Below are positions 26,909 to 37,366 of a stretch of DNA of 64,000 bases, piece by piece. The stretch spans positions 39,745-103,744 of the forward strand of contig NZ_AZDP01000064.1 of the NCBI RefSeq assembly GCF_001435525.1, read 5' to 3'. Below the pieces are notes generated by a model. The model made no database searches. It worked only from the letters and a program-made list of their open reading frames with translations, and was not told the origin of the DNA. This DNA is from Levilactobacillus koreensis JCM 16448. GTDB taxonomy: Bacteria; Bacillota; Bacilli; Lactobacillales; Lactobacillaceae. Each line of letters begins with the position of its first letter. Position 1 is the stretch's first letter. A program made the position numbers and the translations under genes.

Positions 26909-27847
26909 ATGAGTGATAACAGTAAAATTACATTGGGAAAGACGCTAAAGGATGCGCGGATCGCCAAGGGCTTTACCCTAGACGACCTGCAACAGGCGAC
27001 GAAAATTCAGAAACGCTATCTCATTGCAATCGAAGACCAAAACTTTGACGAACTCCCCGGGGATTTTTACGTCCGGGCCTTCATCAAACAATATGCGGAC
27101 ATGGTTGACTTGGATGGTGCAGAACTGTTAAAGCAGTTTGACAGTGCTTTACCAAGTACCCAAACGCAAGAGTACGTTGATAAAGTCAACGAAAACAATC
27201 CCGAGACCCGTTCGCAACAACGGCAGGTCGATGAACGCTACGTGAAGTTACGGCGGACGATTCCTATTGTCGGGATCGTTGTGGTCGTGCTGGTCGTGTT
27301 GATTGGGATCTGGGTGGCCGCTTCTCGTAATGGCGGCACGTCGACTAAGAATAACGTTGATAGCAGTTCTGTGAGTGTTTCTGGCAGTAGCAGTAGTAGT
27401 GTGAAGTCTAGCAGTTCGAGCAAGAAGTCTTCTTCTAAGAAATCTTCATCCAAGAAGACGGCTAGCTTCAAACAGTTGAGCACCACGACTTCTGGGTCAA
27501 CTTGGGAAATGAAGAATGCCGCTTCTAAGCCAAAAATCAGCTTGTCCGCAACCGGGAGCGCTTGGCTCTCTGTAACGGCCAATGGGTCCACGGTTTGGCA
27601 AGGGACTCTGTCCAGCTCAACTACGCATTCCTTGACGTTACCTAGTTCTGCGACGAGTGTGACCTTTAAGTTTGGGAACGCACCGGCAACTAAGGTGAAG
27701 GTCGATGGGAAGAGCTTTGACTTTACGTCAACCACGGCCACTAGTAACGCTTCTAGCTCGAGTTCGAGTGATACGACGACTACGAGTTCAAGTAGTACGA
27801 CGGCCACCACGTCTCAAGTACAAAGTGTTATTTTGGAATTCAAATAG
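26909..27847 (+). CDS. RodZ/YmfM-like helix-turn-helix membrane protein
   Basis: RodZ-type proteins tie MreB filaments to the membrane. The 312-residue product has a cytoplasmic Cro/C1-type helix-turn-helix (about residues 5-75), a basic stretch, one membrane segment (IPIVGIVVVVLVVLIGIWV), an outside linker very rich in serine and lysine (blocks of SSSKK), and a C-terminal beta-rich DUF4115-type domain ending in a serine/threonine-rich tail. ATG 26909 follows GGTGGAG; the GTG at 26894 lies on that site. The order ymfF-ymfH-rodZ-pgsA is conserved in Bacillota. mreB itself is 10 kb away. Confidence 0.87.
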   Translation: MSDNSKITLGKTLKDARIAKGFTLDDLQQATKIQKRYLIAIEDQNFDELPGDFYVRAFIKQYADMVDLDGAELLKQFDSALPSTQTQEYVDKVNENNPETRSQQRQVDERYVKLRRTIPIVGIVVVVLVVLIGIWVAASRNGGTSTKNNVDSSSVSVSGSSSSSVKSSSSSKKSSSKKSSSKKTASFKQLSTTTSGSTWEMKNAASKPKISLSATGSAWLSVTANGSTVWQGTLSSSTTHSLTLPSSATSVTFKFGNAPATKVKVDGKSFDFTSTTATSNASSSSSSDTTTTSSSSTTATTSQVQSVILEFK

Positions 27848-27919
27848 TCAAAGAGCGGGTCGGTCCGTGGCGACTGGCGCGCTTTTTGTGTGAAGTGGGA
27901 ATTTAAGGAGGAATTTTTT

Positions 27920-28507
27920 GTGAACTTGCCGAATCGGTTAACTATTATTCGAATCATTTTGATCCCGGTCTTTCTGTTATTACTGGTCCTACCCTTGGAC
28001 TGGGGAACGGTGACCTGGTTAGGAACGGCGATTCCTGTGACGCAAATCTGGGGTGCACTGATTTTTGCGGCAGCTTCCATTACGGATTTTTTGGACGGTC
28101 AGATTGCTCGGCGGCAACACTTAGTCACAAATTTTGGCAAGTTTGCTGATCCTTTGGCGGATAAAATGATCGTCATGACGGCCTTCATTCTGTTGGTCAA
28201 CATGGGGGCCGTCCCAGCTTGGGGTGTAGCCATCATCGTTTGCCGGGAGTTGGCGGTGACCGGACTGCGGTTGATCGTGGTTGAGACTGGTGGCAAGGTT
28301 CTCGCCGCCGCTTGGCCAGGGAAAATCAAGACGACCACGCAGATGGTTGGGATCATCCTCTTGTTGTTGAATAACATCGGCTTTGGCGCGATTCACATTC
28401 CAATGGCGTTGATCTTCTTCTACATCTGCCTCTTCTTCACCATTTACTCCGGGATCGACTACTTCGTGAAGAATCGCGAAGTCTTCGCAGAGTCCTCAGC
28501 AGAATAA
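27920..28507 (+). CDS. pgsA: CDP-diacylglycerol-glycerol-3-phosphate 3-phosphatidyltransferase
   Basis: PgsA makes phosphatidylglycerol phosphate, the committed step to phosphatidylglycerol and cardiolipin. The 195-residue membrane enzyme has the CDP-alcohol phosphotransferase motif as DFLDGQIARRQHLVTNFGKFADPLADK in two runs (aspartates at about residues 55, 58, 76 and 80). About five membrane segments are visible. The start is GTG 27920 after AAGGAGG; an upstream GTG at 27890 would include the ribosome binding site in the frame. Confidence 0.95.
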   Translation: MNLPNRLTIIRIILIPVFLLLLVLPLDWGTVTWLGTAIPVTQIWGALIFAAASITDFLDGQIARRQHLVTNFGKFADPLADKMIVMTAFILLVNMGAVPAWGVAIIVCRELAVTGLRLIVVETGGKVLAAAWPGKIKTTTQMVGIILLLLNNIGFGAIHIPMALIFFYICLFFTIYSGIDYFVKNREVFAESSAE

Positions 28508-28516
28508 ACATGTTAT

Positions 28517-28546
28517 GATAACCTTCGTTGACTAACGAAGGTTATC
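28517..28546. terminator. Perfect hairpin after pgsA
   Basis: GATAACCTTCGTT (28517-28529) pairs perfectly with AACGAAGGTTATC (28534-28546). No long T-run follows, so it may protect the mRNA 3' end or be a weak terminator. Confidence 0.55.
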
Positions 28547-28573
28547 TGTCGTTAGAGGGAAGATGTCAAACTG

Positions 28574-28771
28574 TTCGCACTGCGGCTGCCAGGGATTCCG
28601 CCTGCTGTGGGGACGCTTCAGCCTGAGAGGCGGGCTTCTCGCTCGATTTGAAGCCACACCCAAATCGTGTGTCTTCAAAGTCGCCCATGCTGTAAACTGG
28701 CTGATGAACCGCCAGTTAACACCATTTTCACGGCTGGCTACATCCCTGGCCTCCTCCGGCTTAGATTGAGC
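28574..28771 (+). repeat. Structured intergenic repeat II, copy d
   Basis: Full-length forward copy with ends CTGCGGCTGCCAG and CGGCTTAGATTGAGC. Inner hairpins are TTTGAAG...CTTCAAA and a stem around TGTAAACTGG/CCAGTTAACA. Its closest relative in the window is copy b. Confidence 0.85.
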
Positions 28772-28858
28772 GTGCCAACGATAGATGTCAGGGATTGTAA
28801 ATTTTTTGCAGTTATAGCCAACATATATTAGTTTTTTTCAAAGTTGTCATAGAGCACG

Positions 28859-29040
28859 AGTGTAAGCCGAGAGGTCGGCAGATATGGGCTCAGGCGCGTC
28901 GTTCTGCTTAGTTGGCGTTTCTGGCCAGCTTAGCAGAAAACCAAGCTTGGAGACTCGTGTTTTTCGAGGCTTCAAGTTGTGTTCGCACCGTTCCAGCCCA
29001 TATCTGGCGGCCGGTAAGGCGAGGTGAACACTAGGTTGCC
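28859..29040 (+). repeat. Structured intergenic repeat I, copy B
   Basis: Full-length forward copy 87 bases after II-d. Outer stem AGATATGGGCT (28880-28890) with AGCCCATATCT (28995-29005); inner hairpins TTCTGCTTAG/CTTAGCAGAA and CTTGGAGACTCG/CGAGGCTTCAAG. Confidence 0.88.
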
Positions 29041-29138
29041 AAGTTTTAATCAAATTAATTTCAAAAAAGTTTTGCTAAATAAAAAATATTCGTAGAGTTT
29101 TTGCGGAGATAACTATGTAACCGTAGGAGGGGTCACCA

Positions 29139-30389
29139 ATGCAAGCGGAGATCATTGCCGTTGGAACGGAAATTTTATTGGGACAAGTGGTGGATACCAA
29201 CTCGGCGTTTATTGCGCGCGAGCTAGCCGAAGCCGGAATCGAAGTTTATTATCATTCGTTAGTGGGCGACAATGCCGATCGGTTAACGGCGGTGCTGGAA
29301 CGGGCGCGGTCGCGGAGTGACTTGGTTATCATTAGCGGGGGCTTAGGGCCAACCAAGGATGATCTGACCAAACAGACCGTTGCCCAATTACTAGGGGTCA
29401 AGTTGGTTGAAGACGAGGTTGCTATGGCAAAGATTCAACATCACTTTGCTGTAACCGGTCGAAAATTGACGCCTAATAATCGTTTACAGGCGCTTTATCC
29501 AGCTGGTAGTCAATCCCTTAAGAATACAACGGGAATGGCTGTGGGTGCCTTCTATCAGTCTCCTAATGGGGCAGATATGATGTTGCTGCCTGGGCCGCCA
29601 AGTGAATTGGAGCCAATGTTTCTGAAGGAAGCTTTACCGCGATTAAAGCAGGCTTATCAACGCCAAGAATATTTGGTATCACGGGTACTACGGTTCTTCG
29701 GTATTGGCGAATCGCAGCTGGTGACGGAACTGGGCGACTTGATTGCCAACCAGACGAACCCAACGATTGCCCCATATGCCAAGGAAACCGAGGTTACACT
29801 GCGGTTAACGGCTAGCGCTGAAAATGAGGCGGCTGGCGAACGCTTGTTGGACGACATGATTGCGACGATCAAAGACCGAGTGGGCGACTACCTTTACGGC
29901 TACGGCGATGACAATACGTTAGCCCAAGTGGTCGTGAACGAGCTGATTGCCCGCCACTTAACCATTACGGCGGCCGAAAGTTTAACGGCTGGTGAATTCC
30001 AGAGTACGTTAGGCGATGTTCCTGGAGTCTCAGCTATCTTCCCCGGTGGTTTTGTGACGTACGCCAACGAAGCAAAGCATGCGTTACTGGGTGTGCCTGA
30101 AAAAACGATCGCCGAACAAGGGGTCGTGAGTGAAGCTACGGCCAAGGAAATGGCGGAACGTTCCCGCCAAAAATTGGACACCGATTTTGGATTGAGCTTT
30201 ACCGGTGTCGCCGGTCCGGATGCGTTGGAGGGCCAACCCGCGGGGACCGTGTGGGTCGGCTTAGCTCAGCGAGGACAAGCTCCACGGGCTCAGTTGATTC
30301 GGTTGGCCGGCACCCGGGCTAAGATTCGTGAAAGAACGGTCATGACCGGATTAGACTGGATTCGCCGGATTTTGCGAGATAAAAAATAA
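29139..30389 (+). CDS. cinA: CinA-family competence/damage-inducible protein
   Basis: The 416-residue protein combines an N-terminal MoaB/CinA-type domain (about residues 1-170; ADP-ribose or nucleotide pyrophosphatase-like, with GTEILLGQVVDTN and GGLGPTKDD) and a C-terminal PncC-type nicotinamide-mononucleotide amidase domain (about 250-410; TAAESLTAGEFQ and GVAGPD). It likely takes part in NAD-related metabolite recycling, and in streptococci it is linked to RecA during competence. GTAGGAGGGG precedes the ATG. recA follows after 90 bases, with its own SOS-type promoter. The cinA-recA order is conserved. Confidence 0.93.
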   Translation: MQAEIIAVGTEILLGQVVDTNSAFIARELAEAGIEVYYHSLVGDNADRLTAVLERARSRSDLVIISGGLGPTKDDLTKQTVAQLLGVKLVEDEVAMAKIQHHFAVTGRKLTPNNRLQALYPAGSQSLKNTTGMAVGAFYQSPNGADMMLLPGPPSELEPMFLKEALPRLKQAYQRQEYLVSRVLRFFGIGESQLVTELGDLIANQTNPTIAPYAKETEVTLRLTASAENEAAGERLLDDMIATIKDRVGDYLYGYGDDNTLAQVVVNELIARHLTITAAESLTAGEFQSTLGDVPGVSAIFPGGFVTYANEAKHALLGVPEKTIAEQGVVSEATAKEMAERSRQKLDTDFGLSFTGVAGPDALEGQPAGTVWVGLAQRGQAPRAQLIRLAGTRAKIRERTVMTGLDWIRRILRDKK

Positions 30390-30393
30390 AGGG

Positions 30394-30443
30394 GAACTTT
30401 TGTTCTTCTTTTGCTTGCATTTTCGAACATAAGCCGGTATAGT
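30394..30443 (+). promoter_or_regulatory. recA promoter with LexA/DinR-type box
   Basis: GAAC-TTTT-GTTC (30394-30405) matches the core of the Gram-positive SOS box (GAAC-N4-GTTC). Downstream are TTGCAT (30415-30420) and TATAGT (30438-30443), 17 bases apart. A half-site CGAACATA (30424-30431) lies in the spacer. Confidence 0.7.
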
Positions 30444-30479
30444 GTTACTTGAATATTGATGTTTCAAAGGAGGATTTGG

Positions 30480-31619
30480 ATGGCTGACGAACGACAAGCG
30501 GCGTTAGATAAAGCGCTGAAGAAAATTGAAAAAGACTTTGGTAAGGGGTCCATCATGCGGATGGGCGACAATACCAAAATGCAAGTAAGCGTCGTACCAT
30601 CTGGCTCGTTAGCTCTTGACGTAGCGTTAGGAGTCGGCGGTTATCCCCGAGGACGAATCGTAGAAATCTACGGTCCAGAATCTTCAGGGAAAACGACCGT
30701 AGCCTTACACGCTGTTGCCGAAGTGCAAAAGCGGGGTGGGACCGCGGCTTATATCGATGCTGAAAACGCCTTGGACCCAGCTTACGCAACGGCCTTAGGA
30801 GTTAATATCGATGATCTGCTACTCTCACAACCGGATACCGGTGAACAGGGGTTGCAAATTGCTGACGCCTTGATTTCCAGTGGTGCCGTTGACATCGTGG
30901 TCGTTGACTCCGTTGCCGCCTTGGTACCGCGTGCCGAAATCGAGGGTGAAATGGGTGATGCTCATGTGGGCCTCCAAGCTCGGATGATGTCACAAGCCTT
31001 ACGGAAACTTTCCGGGACGATCAACAAGACCAAGACGATTGCGCTGTTTATTAACCAAATTCGTGAAAAGGTTGGGGTTATGTTTGGTAATCCTGAAACC
31101 ACGCCTGGTGGTCGGGCCTTAAAGTTCTACGCTACAGTTCGTTTGGAAGTGCGGCGTGCGGAACAGATCAAGGACGGAACCAACGTGATTGGGAACCGGA
31201 CACGGATCAAGGTTGTTAAGAACAAGGTAGCGCCGCCATTTAAGCGTGCCGAAGTCGATATCATGTATGGTCGTGGAATTTCACAAACCGGTGAGCTGAT
31301 CGACATGGCCGTTGAAAAGGACATCGTTGATAAGAGCGGTTCTTGGTACTCTTATGGCGAAGACCGGATCGGCCAAGGTCGTGAGAATGCCAAACAATAC
31401 TTGGCTGACCACGCTGATATGATGGCTGAAGTGAACCAACGGGTCCGGGCCGCTTACGGTGTTGCCGATGAGGACGATGCCCCTAAGAAGGCTAAGGCTG
31501 ACGCCAAGGGTAAAGATAAGACCACTGAGAAGGATGCCAAATCTAAGGCAAAGCCAAAAGAGACGGCCACTCAGATGAACTTGACCCCAGATACGACCAA
31601 AAAACCAGAAAATAAATAA
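30480..31619 (+). CDS. recA: Recombinase RecA
   Basis: RecA forms filaments on single-stranded DNA, drives strand exchange and triggers LexA self-cleavage. The 379-residue protein has Walker A GPESSGKT at 65-72, the Walker B region [12 protein letters not shown], the L2-loop [21 protein letters not shown] and a long charged C-terminal tail rich in lysine, aspartate and alanine. I chose ATG 30480, which follows AAAGGAGG; the in-frame ATG at 30456 lies upstream of that site. Its promoter carries an SOS-type box. A terminator follows. Confidence 0.98.
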   Translation: MADERQAALDKALKKIEKDFGKGSIMRMGDNTKMQVSVVPSGSLALDVALGVGGYPRGRIVEIYGPESSGKTTVALHAVAEVQKRGGTAAYIDAENALDPAYATALGVNIDDLLLSQPDTGEQGLQIADALISSGAVDIVVVDSVAALVPRAEIEGEMGDAHVGLQARMMSQALRKLSGTINKTKTIALFINQIREKVGVMFGNPETTPGGRALKFYATVRLEVRRAEQIKDGTNVIGNRTRIKVVKNKVAPPFKRAEVDIMYGRGISQTGELIDMAVEKDIVDKSGSWYSYGEDRIGQGRENAKQYLADHADMMAEVNQRVRAAYGVADEDDAPKKAKADAKGKDKTTEKDAKSKAKPKETATQMNLTPDTTKKPENK

Positions 31620-31630
31620 GTTGTTCCTGT

Positions 31631-31681
31631 AAAACGTTGTTTCTTCTTCGACCGAGAGTCGGGGAACCACAGCGTTTTTTT
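31631..31681 (+). terminator. Terminator after recA
   Basis: AAAACG...CGTTTT arms enclose an inner CGAC/GTCG stem, followed by a T-run. Confidence 0.75.
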
Positions 31682-31732
31682 AGTTGCCGTAAATGTTTTC
31701 GGGCCAACCGGCCGAGATTCCAGTGAGTTTAG

Positions 31733-31761
31733 TTGACAGCGTTCATGGCAACCATTAAAAT
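31733..31761 (+). promoter_or_regulatory. Promoter of rny
   Basis: A consensus TTGACA (31733-31738) is followed after 17 bases by TAAAAT (31756-31761), leaving an 85-base leader before rny. Confidence 0.7.
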
Positions 31762-31845
31762 TGAACTTGTGTCAGTTATCATAATCACCATCTAAAAAAA
31801 GTCTGATTTTAAATTAGTCATTTTTGATGATGCGGAGGTGGAATC

Positions 31846-33405
31846 ATGAGTGTTCCAATTATAATCCTCGCAATCATCGCTATCGTTGTTGGTGTTGTGG
31901 GCGGGTATTATTTTCGCAAATCTGTCCATGAACGCAAGCTAGATGCTGCCAAGTACACTGCTGAAGGTGTCTTGACGGAAGCCAAAAAGCAAGCTGAGAC
32001 TGCTACCAAAGAGGCTTTACTTGAAGCCAAAGAGGACAGTCATAAGTATCGTGCAGAGGTCGAACAAGAGCTGAAAGAACGTCGTGCCGAAGTTCAGAAG
32101 CAAGAAGACCGGTTGATTCAACGAGAAGAAACGTTAGACCGGAAAGATAACTCTCTGGAAAAGCGGGAGAACTCGTTGAACCGACGCGATAAAAAGCTTA
32201 GCGGTGAAGAACAGAATTTAGCTAAGAAGCAACAGCAAGCAGACTCACTGATTGAAAAACGCCAGGCAGCGGTCGAAGAAGTCGCTGCCTTATCCCAGGA
32301 AGATGCACGTGACCTGATTATTTCAGAGGCTAAGAAAGCTCTGGCGGGTGAACGGGCTAAAATGATTAAGGAAAGCGAAGAGACGGCACGCAAGACGGCC
32401 CAGGCAAATGCCAAGGACTTGATTGTGTCTGCTATTCAAAGAAGTGCTGCCGACATGGTGACCGAAACAACAATTTCCGTTGTGACGTTGCCTAACGACG
32501 ACATGAAAGGCCGAATTATTGGTCGTGAAGGGCGGAATATTCGGACGTTGGAGACGTTGACCGGGATTGACCTGATCATCGATGATACGCCTGAAGCCGT
32601 CGTTTTGAGTGGCTTCGACCCACTACGGCGTGAAGTCGCCAAAATTGCCTTGGAGAAATTGATTCAAGACGGTCGGATTCATCCGGCACGGATTGAAGAA
32701 ATGGTAGCAAAGGCCAAAAAAGAACTGGACGAACACGTCCGGGAGCTTGGCGAGCAAGCAACCTTTGATCTCGGGATTCACTCGATGCATCCCGAATTGG
32801 TTAAGCTCGTTGGTCGCTTAAACTTCCGAATTTCCCATGGGCAAAACGCGTTGGCCCATTCAATTGAGGTTGCCAAGATCACTGGGGTCTTAGCGGCTGA
32901 ACTAGGTGAGGATGTTACGTTAGCAAAGCGTGCAGGATTATTACATGATATTGGCCGCGCTGCAGAGCATGAAGATGACAATTCTTACATTACAACCGGA
33001 ACCGAACTGGCCAAGAAATACCGGGAAAGTTCCGTTGTGGTAAATGCCATTGCCGCTCAGGCAGATCAAACGGCACCGCAATCCGTTATTGCGGAACTGG
33101 TTGGTACCGCTGATATGATTTCAGCCACCCGACCAGGCGCACGCTCCGATTCTCTCGAAAGTTACATCCATCGTTTGGACAAGTTGGAGACGATTGCCAA
33201 TGCCTTTGATGGTGTTGACCATAGTTTTGCCATCCAAGCGGGACGTGAAGTGAGAGTCATCGTGCGGCCCGAGAAGATTTCCGACACGGATGCCGTTGTC
33301 TTGGCACGAGACATTAAGAAACAAATTGAAGAGGACCTGGATTACCCAGGCCACGTCAAGGTTTCCGTTATCCGGGAAGTCCGGTCAGTTGAATATGCGA
33401 AATAA
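31846..33405 (+). CDS. rny: Ribonuclease Y
   Basis: RNase Y is the membrane-anchored endoribonuclease that starts decay of many mRNAs in Bacillota. The 519-residue product has an N-terminal membrane helix ([19 protein letters not shown]), a long charged coiled coil (about 30-190), a KH RNA-binding domain ([15 protein letters not shown], about 220) and an HD domain with [12 protein letters not shown] near residue 365. GGAGGTGG precedes the ATG. It lies in the conserved recA-rny-ymdB order, ends at its own terminator, and in Bacillus ymdB acts in the same phenotypic pathways. Confidence 0.97.
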   Translation: MSVPIIILAIIAIVVGVVGGYYFRKSVHERKLDAAKYTAEGVLTEAKKQAETATKEALLEAKEDSHKYRAEVEQELKERRAEVQKQEDRLIQREETLDRKDNSLEKRENSLNRRDKKLSGEEQNLAKKQQQADSLIEKRQAAVEEVAALSQEDARDLIISEAKKALAGERAKMIKESEETARKTAQANAKDLIVSAIQRSAADMVTETTISVVTLPNDDMKGRIIGREGRNIRTLETLTGIDLIIDDTPEAVVLSGFDPLRREVAKIALEKLIQDGRIHPARIEEMVAKAKKELDEHVRELGEQATFDLGIHSMHPELVKLVGRLNFRISHGQNALAHSIEVAKITGVLAAELGEDVTLAKRAGLLHDIGRAAEHEDDNSYITTGTELAKKYRESSVVVNAIAAQADQTAPQSVIAELVGTADMISATRPGARSDSLESYIHRLDKLETIANAFDGVDHSFAIQAGREVRVIVRPEKISDTDAVVLARDIKKQIEEDLDYPGHVKVSVIREVRSVEYAK

Positions 33406-33412
33406 GTCAGAG

Positions 33413-33443
33413 AAGCTAGGCCAATCTTGGTCCTAGCTTTTTT
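33413..33443 (+). terminator. Terminator after rny
   Basis: AAGCTAGG pairs with CCTAGCTT, with an inner CCA/TGG, followed by six Ts. Confidence 0.9.
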
Positions 33444-33512
33444 ACGTCAATCCAGCTTATTTTCGTGTTTTGCAGTGATTGAACACCTCGTGAGCCGAAA
33501 GCTAAGAATTCA

Positions 33513-33521
33513 TGGTAAAAT
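33513..33521 (+). promoter_or_regulatory. Extended -10 element upstream of repeat III-2
   Basis: TGGTAAAAT (TG-N-TAAAAT) lies 20 bases before repeat III-2. A transcript from here would carry the whole repeat in the ymdB leader. Confidence 0.4.
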
Positions 33522-33540
33522 ATAGGTTATTGCCGCTTGA

Positions 33541-33711
33541 GAGTGGGACAGAAGGCGGTTGATCAATGAGTTTTAATGTCGCTGGACGAAGAATTTCGGT
33601 TCTGGATTGTTTGTCTAGCGGGGTTAAGCGGCATTGACTGCCTTTTGTCACCCATTTCGACCATAGACGTTCGGAACGCAAAACGGGTCTGAGACTTTTG
33701 TCCCGAACTCC
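33541..33711 (+). repeat. Structured intergenic repeat III, copy 2 (ymdB leader)
   Basis: Divergent forward copy. The left arm GTGGGACAgAAGGC can pair either with GCCTTTTGTCACCC (33640-33653) or, further on, with CTTTTGTCCC (33695-33704). The inner stem is CGCTGGAC/GTCTAGCG, where copy 1 has GATAACC/GGTTATC. GGATTGTTTG and GTTAAGCGG are kept from copy 1. Confidence 0.65.
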
Positions 33712-33814
33712 CAAGCTCATTTCAAATTAAAAAAGTGATGGCGGATGATTCGTCATCACAGAGACCTGGTTAACAGCCAGATGGGCCCAGTGGGGTCTAG
33801 ATAGGGGAACGAAG

Positions 33815-34609
33815 ATGCGAATTTTGTTTGTTGGTGACGTTGTTGGAAATATTGGTGTCGCCATGATTCATGAGTACTTGCCACAGTTAAAACGAGACCT
33901 TAAACCCCAAGTGACCATTGTTAACGGGGAAAATTCAACCCCCGTTGGCCGCGGGATCAGCCAAAGCATTTACAAGCAGATCTTAAAGGACGGCGCTGAC
34001 GTTGTCACGATGGGCAACCATACGTGGGATAACGCCGAACTGTATGATTTCATCGGTGGTGCCAATCGCCTGGTGCGGCCCGCTAACTTTCCCGGGGATA
34101 CTCCCGGTCAGGGGTGGACGAAGGTAAAGGTGAACCAACAGACCTTGGCTGTCGTCAACATGCAGGGACGGGTCTTCATGAATCCCATGGATGATCCCTT
34201 TGCGAAGATGCAGGCCCTGTTGCCTGAACTGGACACGGACTTTGTCTTCGTCGACTTCCACGCCGAGACGACCAGTGAAAAGCGGGCCTTTGCCATGCGT
34301 TACGATGGTCAACTCTCCGCGGTCGTCGGCACCCACACCCACGTTCAGACCAGCGATGCCCAAGTCTTGCAAGGCGGCACGGCCTTTATGACCGAAGCCG
34401 GGATGACCGGTCCGGCCGACAGCGTCTTGGGAATGAAGGCGGATAGTGTCATCGAACGCTTTGAGAACCAGCGACCAACCCGCTACACGGTCCAAGAAGT
34501 CGGACCCGGATTGTTATCCGGAGCCGTGATTGATCTCAACGATAAGACGGGGCACGCGACGACTATCAAGCCAATCTTGATCAGCCCACAACACCCGTAT
34601 CAAAGCTAA
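33815..34609 (+). CDS. ymdB: YmdB-family metallophosphoesterase (2',3'-cyclic nucleotide phosphodiesterase)
   Basis: The 264-residue cytoplasmic protein belongs to the TIGR00282/YmdB family of dinuclear metal phosphodiesterases; the Bacillus enzyme acts on 2',3'-cAMP and affects biofilm and motility decisions. The metal ligands are readable: Asp8 (FVGD), Glu39-Asn40 (NGEN), the NH pair in MGNHTWD, His149 (DFHAE) and His174/His176 (GTHTH). AGATAGGGGAACGAAG precedes the ATG. It lies downstream of rny, as in Bacillus, and mutS follows after 28 bases. Confidence 0.93.
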   Translation: MRILFVGDVVGNIGVAMIHEYLPQLKRDLKPQVTIVNGENSTPVGRGISQSIYKQILKDGADVVTMGNHTWDNAELYDFIGGANRLVRPANFPGDTPGQGWTKVKVNQQTLAVVNMQGRVFMNPMDDPFAKMQALLPELDTDFVFVDFHAETTSEKRAFAMRYDGQLSAVVGTHTHVQTSDAQVLQGGTAFMTEAGMTGPADSVLGMKADSVIERFENQRPTRYTVQEVGPGLLSGAVIDLNDKTGHATTIKPILISPQHPYQS

Positions 34610-34637
34610 GTTCTAACGGAAGGATGAACCATTTTTC

Positions 34638-37346
34638 ATGACGAAAACGAACACAACGCCCATGATGGTGCAGTACCAAAAGATTAAGGATCAGTACCCC
34701 GATGCCTTTTTGTTCTATCGGCTCGGTGACTTCTATGAAATGTTTAATGAAGATGCCGTCAAGGGGTCCCAGCTGTTGGAGCTCACACTGACGACGCGTA
34801 GTCACAGCGCGAAAAATCCCATCCCAATGTGTGGGGTGCCCCATAAGGCTGTGCAAAGCTACATTGATATTCTGGTCGACCAAGGTTATAAGGTCGCTAT
34901 CTGTGAGCAGATGGAGGACCCCAAGCTGGCCAAAGGAATGGTTAAGCGAGAGGTCATTCAGTTGGTCACGCCCGGAACTCAGACCGATACCGGCGCTGCG
35001 GGGGCTAAACGCAACAACTACTTGACCGCGCTGACGATGGTGGCACCAGACCAATACGGGTTTGCGTACACCGACCTGTCGACCGGAGAACTCAAGGCCG
35101 CCGAAATTAACGGTCAAGAAGCCGTCCTCAACGAGCTCATGAGTCTTCAGACCAAGGAAATCGTCATTGACGATAGCGTTGCCGAGGACCTCCAGGCGAC
35201 GATGAAACAACTGAGCGTCATGATCTCAAAGCAACTTGAAATTCAGACCAGTTCGGAACTGAGTTATGTGGAACAAGACCTGACCACGGCCCCGTTGAAG
35301 CAGGTCGTTGGACTGCTGGTGACCTACGTGACGGTGACGCAGAAGCGCAGTCTGGCGCATTTGCAGCGAGCCGTAGCCTACCAACCCACGGCGTTCTTGA
35401 AGATGGACCATTCGTCGCAGACCAACTTGGAAATCACACAGAACTTGCGGACCAAGAAGAAGTCCGGCACCCTACTGTGGCTGCTGGATGAGACGAAGAC
35501 TGCGATGGGGGGCCGGTTACTTAAGCAATGGCTCGACCGGCCGCTGATCAATCGCCAACAGATCGAAGACCGCCAAGCTAAGGTGGGCACGTTACTCGAC
35601 CACTACTTTGAACGTAACAGCTTGCAGGCTGAGCTCGTTAAGGTCTATGACCTGGAACGACTCGCTGGTCGCGTGGCGTTTGGGAGTGTCAACGGGCGGG
35701 ACCTGATTCAACTCCAAACGTCGTTGGAACAGGTGCCCCAGATTCAACATACGATTGAGGAATTGGGGGATGCCGTCTTTGATAGCATGCTCACCAACCT
35801 GGATCCTGTGAGTGACGTGGCCGATGCGATTCGTGCCGCCATCGTTCCTGAACCGCCGCTGTCCGTTGCGGATGGTGGTGTCATTCGCGACGGGTTCAAC
35901 GCGCAACTAGATGAGTATCGCGACGCCATGCGTAACGGGAAGACCTGGTTGGCGGAAATGGAAGCCCACGAACGCGAAGTCACCGGCATTAACAACTTGA
36001 AGATCGGCTACAACCACGTCTTTGGTTACTACATCGAGGTGACGAAGGTCAATCTCGACAAGTTACCGGCCGACCGGTACGAGCGGAAACAGACGTTAGC
36101 CAATGCGGAACGTTTCTCAACGCCCGAACTGAAGGAAAAGGAACAGTTGATCTTGGAAGCCGAAGAAAAATCGGTTGCCTTGGAGTATCAACTGTTTGTC
36201 GACCTACGTGAACAGGTCAAAAAGGCCATTACCCGACTCCAGAAGTTGGCGGCGACGATTGCCAGTCTCGACGTCTTACAGAGCTTTGCTGTGGTCAGTG
36301 AAGACTACCACTTCGTCAAGCCCACGCTGGTTAAGGGTCACCAATTAAAAATCAAACAGGGCCGTCATCCAGTCGTTGAGAAGGTTTTGGGTCGTCAATC
36401 CTACGTCCCTAACGATGTTACGATGGATGATCAGACCAATATCCTATTGATTACCGGGCCCAACATGTCCGGGAAGAGTACCTACATGCGGCAACTCGCA
36501 CTGACGGTCATCATGGCGCAGATGGGCTGTTTCGTGCCGGCCGAGTCCGCTGAAATGCCGATCTTCGACCAAATCTTTACGCGAATTGGCGCTGCCGATG
36601 ACTTAATCTCTGGTCAGAGTACCTTCATGGTCGAAATGCAGGAGGCCAACCATGCCCTGAGTCAAGCCACGGCCAACAGTCTGATTTTATTTGATGAAAT
36701 CGGGCGGGGAACCGCGACCTATGATGGGATGGCGTTGGCTCAAGCCATCATCGAGTACGTCCATAACCGAGTCCACGCCAAGACACTGTTCTCCACCCAC
36801 TATCATGAATTGACCGCGCTGGAGACTTCCCTCAAGCAACTCCGTAACGTCCATGTTGGCGCGGTTGAGCGGGACGGCGACCTAGTCTTCTTGCATCAGA
36901 TGCAACCGGGTCCTGCCGATAAATCGTACGGGATTCACGTGGCTAAATTAGCCGGGATGCCCGATAGTCTCCTGCAACGGGCCGATGTCATTTTACGTGG
37001 CCTAGAACAGGAAGCAAAGGAAAAGCCAGCTGTGGCGGCGGTCACGTCGACAGCACCCGTCGAGGGGTCACCGGCAGCGGCTAAACCAGTCGCGGAGCCA
37101 ACCTCAGTGGCCGCTAAGCCTGAATCGGCGGCGAGTGAGTCGACACCGGTGGCTGAACAACCGGTAGCGACGGAAACGTCGGCGGCAGAGACGGATCAAC
37201 AGTTGTCGCTGTTTACGGACGAACCCGAATTAAACCCAGCGCAGGCAAAAGTTTTGGCCCAGCTAAAGGACCTCAACTTGATGGGGATGACGCCGATGGC
37301 CATTATGAATCAGGTTTATCAATGGCAGCAAAAATTGTCGAAATAG
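34638..37346 (+). CDS. mutS: DNA mismatch repair protein MutS
   Basis: MutS recognises base mismatches and small loops and recruits MutL. The 902-residue protein has the mismatch-wedge motif [11 protein letters not shown] (Phe near residue 38), a lever/clamp core, Walker A GPNMSGKS from residue 607 and the ABC-type [13 protein letters not shown]. After the ATPase domain comes a long alanine/proline/threonine/glutamate-rich linker (about 800-850), then a clamp-binding motif QLSLF (855-859) and a helical end. The linker is longer than usual. The nearest AAGGATG is slightly far from ATG 34638, but the N-terminus matches the family. mutL follows 20 bases later. Confidence 0.97.
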   Translation: MTKTNTTPMMVQYQKIKDQYPDAFLFYRLGDFYEMFNEDAVKGSQLLELTLTTRSHSAKNPIPMCGVPHKAVQSYIDILVDQGYKVAICEQMEDPKLAKGMVKREVIQLVTPGTQTDTGAAGAKRNNYLTALTMVAPDQYGFAYTDLSTGELKAAEINGQEAVLNELMSLQTKEIVIDDSVAEDLQATMKQLSVMISKQLEIQTSSELSYVEQDLTTAPLKQVVGLLVTYVTVTQKRSLAHLQRAVAYQPTAFLKMDHSSQTNLEITQNLRTKKKSGTLLWLLDETKTAMGGRLLKQWLDRPLINRQQIEDRQAKVGTLLDHYFERNSLQAELVKVYDLERLAGRVAFGSVNGRDLIQLQTSLEQVPQIQHTIEELGDAVFDSMLTNLDPVSDVADAIRAAIVPEPPLSVADGGVIRDGFNAQLDEYRDAMRNGKTWLAEMEAHEREVTGINNLKIGYNHVFGYYIEVTKVNLDKLPADRYERKQTLANAERFSTPELKEKEQLILEAEEKSVALEYQLFVDLREQVKKAITRLQKLAATIASLDVLQSFAVVSEDYHFVKPTLVKGHQLKIKQGRHPVVEKVLGRQSYVPNDVTMDDQTNILLITGPNMSGKSTYMRQLALTVIMAQMGCFVPAESAEMPIFDQIFTRIGAADDLISGQSTFMVEMQEANHALSQATANSLILFDEIGRGTATYDGMALAQAIIEYVHNRVHAKTLFSTHYHELTALETSLKQLRNVHVGAVERDGDLVFLHQMQPGPADKSYGIHVAKLAGMPDSLLQRADVILRGLEQEAKEKPAVAAVTSTAPVEGSPAAAKPVAEPTSVAAKPESAASESTPVAEQPVATETSAAETDQQLSLFTDEPELNPAQAKVLAQLKDLNLMGMTPMAIMNQVYQWQQKLSK

Positions 37347-37366
37347 TGTAGAAAGGAAGGGGCGTT

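Noticed and set aside
34624..34640. ATG at 34624 as an alternative mutS start
   Set aside because: It is out of frame and meets a stop after five codons.
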